This document shows, in pieces, positions 56,315 to 64,000 of a stretch of DNA of 64,000 nucleotides; the stretch's first letter is position 1, and each line of letters opens with the position of its first letter. This stretch comes from Cordylochernes scorpioides (Eukaryota; Arthropoda; Arachnida; Pseudoscorpiones; Chernetidae). Both the position numbers and the translations under genes were made by a program. The stretch lies in contig CP092879.1 in NCBI GenBank assembly GCA_030710605.1, positions 40,052,842 to 40,116,841 on the forward strand. The letters are read 5' to 3'. A model generated the notes under the pieces. The model searched no databases. It was given only the letters and a program-made list of their open reading frames with translations, and was not told where the DNA came from.

Positions 56315-58485
56315 ATACAGGGTGATCCAAAAGTCCCGCACAATTTTAAAATTTCATAACTCCGCGGATATTTGCGCTAGAGCAATGCGGTAAACACCAT
56401 TGTGTTCAGGATGCAATGGGATTTTTTATGGCAAATAATGAAAAATTCGAAATTGGTTTTAGTTACAACTTTATTCGCTAGATGGCGCTCTACCAGAATC
56501 AGCGATTCAGCGGCCAAATTGTTTGATAAATTGAAAAATTTAACTGAACGACACATATTTTTCCTTTTTGAATACCAGGAAAGAACCCTAATAATATCAA
56601 ATGATAAATTAATAAAACACCATTTCGCCAAAAGTTAGAAGAAATGGTTGACGATTTTTAAATACAATCTGAGATATTTAAAATAGGTATATGCAAATTA
56701 AAACATGTAGCAAAAAATATTTATATTTTAGATGGAGTTTTGTGAAATAGATTAAATGTTTGAAAATAACTACTGATATCAATACACGATTTTTGAAATG
56801 TTAATATAGTACCAAAAATTATGATGGCACTACTAATAGGATTTCCTGTTATAAGGAATGTATAGTTTCTGGCGACACTTGACTATTTAATTGGATATTT
56901 GTCATGATCCAAAAATGAAATATAGAGAAGAGTGACAAAATATATTTGTCGTACTTTATTCCAAATATCCTATGGGTTTGTCAAATGTTATCATTGTTTA
57001 TTATACTGTACATAATTTTGAAAATGTATCCCCTCAAAAATATCTTTTTCAAATCGACCTTTTGCGTTGAAAAACGTGGTAGTGAAATCATTTTGTAATA
57101 TTTTTTGCGCAAAATTTCTAAAGTTGGGGGGATACAGAGAATATTCCTTATGCTATTTCTTCTAATGAGCGAAAAGCGATAAACTTACGATAAGGGGTAA
57201 AATTGTGTATACCAGTGTTATTCGAGAAGTTATAACACTTTGGCCTGCACGACATAATATAAGATGTGGGCAAATGACAAACAAAAAAAATACTGTTCAC
57301 AGAAAAAAAAGAGTCAAGGTGTGAGGACAGCATTTATTATTCCCATAACCCATGTGTGCCATCTGATAGAAGCCTTCAACATGGCCAAAATGGTAGGCCG
57401 GCATCGATAAAAACGCGACTTAATGTACCCCCATAACCAAAATTGTAAGGCGTCAAGTTTGGTGATATTGGAGACCACTGGTATATAAAGTGGCGACTTA
57501 TCAACGAATTTCACCGAACGTATCCTTCAGCAATTGTTTGACACCGCGAGAGATATGAGGAGGTCCTCCATCTTGCATGGATGTTATTTTGTTAAGTGCT
57601 TGTCTGTCCTGCAATATGGGAATAACCTTTTCTCTCAAAAGTTGAACATAACGTTCACCAGTTACAAATACAGTTTTAAAAGTTCTTCCATTGATTTTTT
57701 CAAAGAAAAATGGCCCAATAATAAAAGAAGAAGTGAACCCACACAAAACTGTAACTCTGGGCTGATGAAGTGGTATTTCTATAAAAATCCTAGGGTTTTC
57801 TGTTGCCAAAATGAGGCAGTTTTGAATGTTAAATTCTCCCTTTAGATAAAAGTTAGCATCATCTGTTCTTAGAACACTTGACAGCCAGTTTTCATCAATA
57901 TCAATTTGCCGGAAAACCCATGCAGCGAATTCTTGACGCTTCTCAAAATCGCTGACTTTTAACTCGTGAAAACTTCGAATTTTGTTAGGGCATTTTTATA
58001 GAAAAATGCTAAATGTGTGTTCTCTCCAAACTGTTCCATACGAAATCCCCGTTTTTCGAGAAACTTGTCTAGCACTTACTTCTCCATACGTGAATAACGT
58101 TTCAATAGCTTCAGCATTCTGCAAAACCGTAACAGCCACTGACTTGCATGTCGATGGTCTTCCACTCCGAGGTTTTGTTTCCAGAGATCCAGTTTCCTCA
58201 AAACTTTTAATCAATCGCTTTAGAGAGTAGCAACTCATTGGTTCTTTATCGCTTCGAATACCTTTAAAGGAACGAAACGCTCGCAAAGCTTCAGTGGCAG
58301 ATTCTGAATCACAATTAAAAGAATTCACCAAGAGTACTTTATCCTGTAGTGACGGCATTCCAGGGGGAAGGGAAGAAGTCCGACCACACCTCCTTGCGGT
58401 CCCCCCTGGACCCTTGGAATATTTGACCAAATTCTGGTACGTTTCCAAGATGACTAACGTTGCAACGGCACCCATTTTCAAATGA
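56315..58485 (-). mobile_element. Tc1/mariner-superfamily transposon, broken
   Basis: The 3' terminus acagggtgatccaaaagtcc is at 56,317. A decayed transposase gene runs from about 58,385 to 57,310. No matching inverted terminus is found near 58.5 kb, so the 5' end seems lost. The 56,315-56,710 part is shared with 2,340-2,735. Confidence 0.75.
57310..58385 (-). pseudogene. Tc1/mariner-superfamily transposase, degraded
   Basis: Pieced from three frames. The N-terminal domain has SLQDKVLLVNSF, ETGSLETKPRSGRPS and GISYGTVWR. The middle has the first catalytic Asp in RTDDANFYL (not in the longest frame). FFFEKINGRTFKTVFVTGER leads to MQDGGPPHISRGVKQLL with the second Asp. The last part has LQFWLWGYIKSRFY, where the expected catalytic Asp of the CDFWLWGY motif is Gln. 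Stops follow FGEIR. Clearly dead. This transposase type is frequent in arachnid genomes (from general knowledge). Confidence 0.85.
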
Positions 58486-58589
58486 AGAGCAAAACTGATA
58501 TCTCCAGTAATGCTACCGCGTCCGGGGTAACCGCCGCGTCAGGAGCTGCAGCTCGAGCTCATGATGAGAAATCTACTACGAGGACACAA

Positions 58590-60515
58590 TTCAATCTACT
58601 ACAGAGCTGACTTGTCTTCTCTGTGACAACAATGTACATATTACCTGTCCTCAGGAGACAAAATTGAATCAGAATCTTAGATTCAATATCAAAGATTATA
58701 CAACACTACGAAAGGACAGACCGGGAAAATTCGGAGGTGGACTTGCCATTTTGATTTAAACTCTAGAAATCAAATTTGAGGAAATCGCCTATAATCAGAG
58801 TAAGCCTAGAGAAAGCACGACAGAAGCTCAGGCAATAGAAATCTATCTTACAGATAAAACAATTCCAATCATAAATGTTTATGACCACGATAATACTAGC
58901 ATCAATACAGGCCTGATAGAGACATTAAGTGAAGCGTCTTCGGATATCGCAATCATACTTGGTGATTTTAACGCCGAAAGACCTAATTGGGGATCTCCTG
59001 TCCAGGATAACAAAGGTCAGCAGGTTGAGGACATGCTAACCGACCTCGACCTTACACCGTTAAATAACGAAAAGAACACCTATCTATCCAAGTCCACAGG
59101 CACAGAATCCGCAATAGACATCACTGCGATAAATTACAACATCACACCCACAACAATGGAAAATTCTGAAAAGTGCAATCAGTGACCACAGACCAATTTT
59201 AACAACCCTAAAATTCAAAATTGAGAATTTCCAACAGAATGAAAGAACACTGGAAAATAATTCACAGAAAAGCTTGAAGAACTGTGCAACGAAGAATTAA
59301 ATCACAGAACGTTTGACAAAAAATTGGAAAAATTCTCTTCGAACATATCCAAAGCTGCAAAAGTATCGATACCTAGAGGTAGACGTAAAGACCTGTGAAT
59401 ACTTTACTGAAAGGACCACAATATCGAGGCAATGATTGCAGAGAGAGGTAGACAATATCAATAACTTCTTAAAACAAATAAAACAGAAGAAATCATAAAG
59501 GAACTCATTGAAATTAGTCACAAAATAGAACAAGAAATTTGGATATTCAAACAAGAGAGAGAGAAAAATGGGCAGAATTCTGCGAAAAAAATGGATCTAA
59601 AAAAAGAAAGCCATCACTTGAATATAATTAGTGTTATAGAACAATTAAAACCAACACTAATCCTTCAATACTCTAACCGATATGAATAGCGAGAACGAAC
59701 AAACAGATGGCAGAAATAATTGCTGAATATCTTTCAAGCACTTCCAGACTCTGCTATACGAATGAGGGCAGGACTCTAAAAAATAATGTAAACAGGTTAG
59801 TTAAACAAGCAAGAAATTACCAGCAACAATATATTTACTCGGGAGACTTCACACTGAATGAGCTAAACTCATCAATAGGAAGGTTATATCCAAGATGTCA
59901 CCTGGAGATGCTCTAATCTTTGGTCAAATGATTAAACACTTTGGAGACGAAGCTAAAAATCAACTCCTACGAATACTGAACATTTCATGGCAAACTGGTA
60001 AACTACCAAAGAATTGGAAGATATCAATTATAGTGCCAATACTGAAACCAAACAAAGATGCCAAGGAATGCAAGAACTATCGGCCAATTGTTCTTACCAG
60101 CATACTTTGTAAAATAACAGAATAAATTATCCAATGTAGGCTCATAGTCTGGCTCACTAACAATAATAAAATAAACTTCTACCAAACTTGATAAAGATCC
60201 AGACACTGTACAACTGATAAACTGTTCTACTTCTGTCAATCAATAATAGATTTCTAGGAAAAACCTTCAAAGAAGACAACGGCCGTATTCCTGGATATGA
60301 CCTCAGCTTTTGATCGAGTGTAGAAATTAATTGAAAGGCTGCACAACATCGGTGTAAGAGGAAAAAACTTAATCTGGATTGCAGACTTCTTAAGGGGAAG
60401 AAGGATAAAGGTTCGGGTCAATGGAACATTTTCCAAGGACCGAAGAACATGGGCTGGTGTACCTCAGGGATCTGTGCTCAGTCCTCTACTCTTCTCGCTA
60501 TATATTAACTGTTGT
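58590..60515 (+). pseudogene. Non-LTR retrotransposon, endonuclease and 5' part of reverse transcriptase
   Basis: The endonuclease motifs are in order across frames: QETKL, GGGLAILI, LGDFNAERPNWGS, IDITAIN, and SDHRPILTTLKF after a frameshift near 59,175. A linker follows, then reverse transcriptase: LPKNWKISIIVPILKPNKDA, NYRPIVLTSILCKI, VFLDMTSAFDRV, and GVPQGSVLSPLLFSLYIN. It ends just before the catalytic YADD would appear, so it is 3'-truncated. Many stops are present. It is a separate family from the element at 13.3-18.1 kb, more like RNase H-bearing clades. Confidence 0.85.
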
Positions 60516-60615
60516 GTATGTGAATAGATGAAGATTATTTGCATTCTTTAAAGCCTGATTATGTAAGAATATATGTGTATTGAAAATAGAGCAATCTATA
60601 GATAAATCTTTAATT
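60516..60615. other. Junction between truncated non-LTR and MITE
   Basis: Carries the 'gaaaatagagcaatc' segment that also borders the foldback MITEs in the palindrome. Confidence 0.4.
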
Positions 60616-60780
60616 AAAAAGGCATATATTGGATAAAAAAAAATATTTATTTTACCAATATTTCAGCTGGCTGAACGCCAACCTTTATCAAGGTGTTATA
60701 CCATTTTAAAGTGTGTCAACAACAAACTCAGAGCCACATAACGTCAACAGCATTAAGTTTTTAAAATATTTTGTTATATT
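60616..60780 (+). mobile_element. Half of a short foldback MITE
   Basis: One arm only: aaaaaggcatatattggata, gccaacctttatcaaggtgt and gagccacataacgtcaacag match the arm of 22,934-23,248. The second arm is absent. Confidence 0.75.
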
Positions 60781-61500
60781 CAATGGGTAAAAAAAATTGA
60801 AAAATATATTTATATTATGAACAAAATAATTTTTGTAAAATATGGGTGTGAATATTTTGAAAATTAACAATAACGCCTATTTTATATTTTAAAATTATTT
60901 GTACTATGTGTAAAAATATTTTTCGTATAAAAATAAATAAAAATAACAAAATATATATAAAAGAAAGGTTAAACTAAATTTTTTTTGAAAACACAAAGCG
61001 TAAAAAATGTTTGAAAAGTTGGTTGAAATAAAATTTTTTAAAAATTTGAATGTAAAATTGTGAAATTCGTAATAAAATATAAGTGAAAATGGGAAAATAT
61101 TTTTTAAAAATGATATCACACAAATAAAACATTGAAGACATTGAACTATCAATATATAAAATAATATAATACATATATATAAAATAAGCGTGTGAGTGTA
61201 TTTGAAATAAACTTAAACGATGTTGCATAAATTAAAAGAAAGATATATAAAAGGAAAAATGCGATTTGAGCATTAAAACATTTTTACGTGCTTCTAAATG
61301 TGTACCTCTCCCTATAAAATTAATTAAAATATAGACCTAAGTTATCGGAATTTTGAAGTAAAAAAATGAATGAAAAATTAAACTTTAAATATTTTTATGA
61401 CGATCTAAATTGCGAATATATATCTGGTAGTTCAATTTTCCTATTAATACTATCTTTGTCTACTGCGGAGGTCCAACTTTCCAAAAATAATCGGCAATGT
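60781..61500. other. AT-rich stretch, possibly Penelope 3' region
   Basis: Low-complexity AT-rich DNA downstream (minus strand) of the Penelope-like ORF. No further feature is seen. Confidence 0.4.
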
Positions 61501-61503
61501 TTT

Positions 61504-62518
61504 TCATGTATGTCCTGGTATAAAATATCTGTTTTTATCAAAGTCCGGTGTGTGGTTGTTTTTCAAAGCGTGGTCTACAAGGAGTGATAATGGATTATAA
61601 TTTCTTAAACCAGCTTTATGTTGATTGATTCGATCTTTTAGAGGCTTGCTTGTTTCTCCTATGTATTTGGCGGGGCAATCATTACATGGTATTTTGTAAA
61701 TTACATTGTTTTTGTTTTCTAATTTGCTAATTTGTTTGGTGTCTGGGTGGCGTAGGAATTTTTTCAAATTGAATGAAGATTTATATGTAGTAATTATATT
61801 GTTTCTCTTTAAGACTCAGGCGATGCGTTCAGAGCCGTAGCTGTAAGGGAGGGTGCAATAAAACTTTTTTGATTGATCAGAGCTGTTATTTGATTGTACA
61901 AATTTAGGTTTATAAAGGTGTTTTTTAATAAATTTATCTGGATGATCATTGTTTTTTAGGTCTTTAAAAATTCTATTTCTCTCCATAATTTCATCATTTT
62001 TCATTGAGCAATGTGTTGTTAATCTTTTAGAGAGAGTGTTTACGACTGAAATTTTGTGATGGACTGGGCCGAAAAAATTGAAATTTAGGTAGTTTCCAGT
62101 GTGTGTAGACTTTCTATAAATACTAGTTTCAATTTTATTTTGTTTTTTCTTAATTTGAATATCTAAAAATGCCAGAGAATTGTTTTTTTCAGTTTCGTGT
62201 GTGAATTTCAAAAATGGTTTTAGATTATTCAAAAAATTTATAAAGATTGAAATTTCTGATTCAGTTATACAAAAAATGTCATCTATATATCTTTGCCATG
62301 AAATTATTTTTAAATGTTTTGATTCTGTAACAATTTGATCAATATGATTCATGAAAATATTTGCCAAAGCCTATGAAATAGGGTTGCCCATCGGCAGGCC
62401 TTTAATTTGTCTGAAAAATTGGTCTTTATAGCTGAAATAATTATATTCTAAGCAAAGTTTAATTGATTCTATCAAAGCCTCAGATGAAAAAGGTAGAATA
62501 GAGTGTTGATGAGTTTCA
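61504..62518 (-). pseudogene. Penelope-like element: reverse transcriptase and GIY-YIG endonuclease, 5'-truncated
   Basis: One reading frame with stops at 62,370-62,368 (TAG) and 61,818-61,816 (TGA). The reverse transcriptase part has IKGLPMGNPIS and WQRYIDDIFCI with the catalytic YxDD as YIDD, and then SLAFLDIQIKK. The C-terminal endonuclease has VIYKIPCNDCPAKYIGET (GIY-YIG type), with CNDC preceding YIG as in Penelope-like elements, followed by RINQHKAGLRN and HALKNNHTPDF. The N-terminal half is missing; the frame runs into a CA/TG repeat at 62,517-62,531. Confidence 0.9.
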
Positions 62519-62531
62519 CACACACACACAC
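62517..62531. repeat. (CA)n junction
   Basis: A short cacacacacaca tract separates the AT-rich Penelope fragment from GC-rich DNA to the right. Confidence 0.8.
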
Positions 62532-62731
62532 TCGGGCGTGCGGCCGCGCTTTTTCGAGCTCCGCCGTTTTCGCCTTTAAAAAGCGGAAAATTGTCGCTGG
62601 AAGCGACAAATTTGGTATGGGCGGATAGCCCATTCAACGCCGATGAATTACCTGCAAGGTACGGCCTGATACCACAAACCTCAGCAGAGTTATCTGCGGA
62701 AAACTATTTCCAGTTACAAAACTCGGAAGAA

Positions 62732-64000
62732 ATGCAAGAAATGGCCAGTTATGCAAATTTGCCTACTGGCGAAAGACATGCAAATTCCGCCCCTACGCGC
62801 GATTCTGCAACTGCGTTGCCTTCTTCTGGCGTAATTCTAGGTCAACAGAAACGGAAAACCTTACCTATGGATCAAAATCCTGTAACTGAAGACGATTATA
62901 CCATCGTTCAAAATAAAAGAAAACGCCGCGACACAACAGCACCGCGCGTCAGGACCGCACAGCCCAACAGTGCTGGAACGGCAGCCAGGCGACAAAGATC
63001 CTCGCCTGCACTCATTCCTCGAGTCCAGGAGATCAGGACCACGAGGACGCACATCGCGGAGGCCAGGGCTCGCCAGGCGACCTGTACCGAGGAGCAGTGC
63101 TTCTTCTTGGAGTACTGCCCTGGCTACGAGACTTACCAATACCTCAGGGCTATTGGAGGTATTGTTGGAGGAACAAAAAACATCATTCAATTCTCCAAAG
63201 TGAACGGCCAGTACCTGGTGGGCCTCACCAGCAGATCCATGGCGGAACAACTAATCCGGGAAGGCCTCGAGGTTGAGGGAACCCTCCTAAGGACCTTCCC
63301 CTTCAGGAGAAGCGCTACCAGAATCACAATTGGGAACCTGCCCTTCTTCGTGCGGGACGCCGTTGTGATTGACGCCCTTGCACGCTTTGGGCGTGTGACC
63401 TCCATCGCCCCCAAACAACTTAAAGTGGGCGAATTCGACTTTACAGACGGCCGCCGGGAGGCCTTTATCCTCCTCCATGACGGCATAACCGTCGAGAAGC
63501 TGCCCACCCGCTTCGATATCAAAATCATGGGTGAGGCCTGGCCGGCTTATATCACCTATGGCATCAAATGCTCAAGATGCCACGGACAGGGACATAGGAG
63601 AGCCAGCTGCCCCCTCCTCCATGGGCAGTCCACCACCTCCAGACGAGCCTCACCGCCCTCTACCACCGGCCTTCCACCATCGACCGCACCTGGGCTGCCT
63701 GGACCGTCTCCGGCCGCGCCAACTCCGCCGGCGCCTACCAGCCCAGCTATCAGGCTCTCCGGCGCTCAACCAGATGCCCGAGCTGTCTCCCCACCTTCTA
63801 CGGCGCCCCGGCCGACTACACCAGCGCCTCCGGCCTCATCTGTGCATGTGGCGGCTCCTGCCCCTCCACCAGAGGCCCCTGCACCCGAGCACCCCGCGAG
63901 CCCTCGCTCGGCGGCGACTGAGCCGACGCCTCCCGCCCGGCCGGACTTCACTACCCCGTGTGGCCCTCTGCCTGCGCAAGGGACCCTCGGGCCTGCAACC
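62732..64000 (+). CDS. Gag-like ORF1 of a non-LTR retrotransposon, partial at window end
   Basis: Open for at least 423 codons from the Met at 62,732 to the window edge without a stop; the frame is open from 62,531, so the true start is uncertain (Met 62,741 or 62,867 also possible). Residues of about 140-270 look RRM-like (RITIGNLPFFVRDAVVIDAL, FGRVTSIAPKQL, EAFILLHDG). A CCHC zinc knuckle follows at about 280-293 (CSRCHGQGHRRASC), then a long Pro/Ala/Ser-rich low-complexity tail. This fits RNA-binding ORF1 proteins of Jockey/X-element-type retrotransposons. GC content is far above the rest of the window. ORF2 would lie beyond the window. Confidence 0.8.
   Translation, partial: MQEMASYANLPTGERHANSAPTRDSATALPSSGVILGQQKRKTLPMDQNPVTEDDYTIVQNKRKRRDTTAPRVRTAQPNSAGTAARRQRSSPALIPRVQEIRTTRTHIAEARARQATCTEEQCFFLEYCPGYETYQYLRAIGGIVGGTKNIIQFSKVNGQYLVGLTSRSMAEQLIREGLEVEGTLLRTFPFRRSATRITIGNLPFFVRDAVVIDALARFGRVTSIAPKQLKVGEFDFTDGRREAFILLHDGITVEKLPTRFDIKIMGEAWPAYITYGIKCSRCHGQGHRRASCPLLHGQSTTSRRASPPSTTGLPPSTAPGLPGPSPAAPTPPAPTSPAIRLSGAQPDARAVSPPSTAPRPTTPAPPASSVHVAAPAPPPEAPAPEHPASPRSAATEPTPPARPDFTTPCGPLPAQGTLGPAT

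Noticed and set aside
1..64000. CRISPR arrays, bacterial operons or a host protein-coding gene
   Set aside because: Repeats have transposon or satellite structure without spacer pattern, no bacterial features exist, and all recognisable coding sequence belongs to mobile elements.

Overview
This window is repeat-rich, AT-rich eukaryotic nuclear DNA. I found no host gene in it. It holds Tc1/mariner transposons, APE-type non-LTR retrotransposons, Gypsy-type LTR retrotransposons, Helitrons, a Penelope-like element and foldback MITEs. This mix, and the style of the transposase and integrase motifs, suggest an arthropod; a spider or other arachnid is my best guess (inference only). One run of 100 Ns lies at 30,029-30,128.

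The dominant structure is a giant imperfect palindrome. The segment 9,829-30,028 is repeated in reverse complement at 30,724-51,722, about 20 kb per arm, with the symmetry axis in or beside the N gap. Each arm carries the same series in mirror order: an R repeat, a mariner-derived MITE, a mariner, a rearranged Tc1, a long foldback MITE, a tandem array, a short foldback MITE, a small LTR (LTR-B), a decayed Gypsy element (G2), a 214-bp hairpin, and 705-bp LTRs. Both ends of the palindrome fall in copies of the R repeat, and R repeats also lie between inverted LTRs near the axis, giving a smaller palindrome (31,062-33,818) inside the large one.

The arms are not identical. The left arm alone has a 4.8-kb non-LTR retrotransposon (13,291-18,110, 14-bp target-site duplication) and a 465-bp Helitron (26,687-27,151). 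The right arm alone has a 5.5-kb Gypsy element (G1, 36,388-41,867) and a 1.2-kb Helitron (42,643-43,868). In each case the opposite arm shows the empty site, so element borders can be read directly. Single-base differences are also present: 9 in about 230 bp of the mariner and about 4 in 270 bp near the axis, by eye.

The left flank (1-9,828) holds Helitron 3' ends, a roughly 290-bp tandem array, a non-LTR RNase H remnant, and a tRNA-like sequence. The right flank (51,723-64,000) holds a long gene-free AT-rich stretch, a broken Tc1/mariner-superfamily transposase, a 3'-truncated non-LTR element, a Penelope-like element with a GIY-YIG endonuclease, and a GC-rich gag-like ORF that runs off the window end.

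Most elements are broken by frameshifts or stops. The most notable coding feature is the non-LTR ORF1, which carries a 2A-like motif (IELNPGP) after a hydrophobic segment at its N-terminus.
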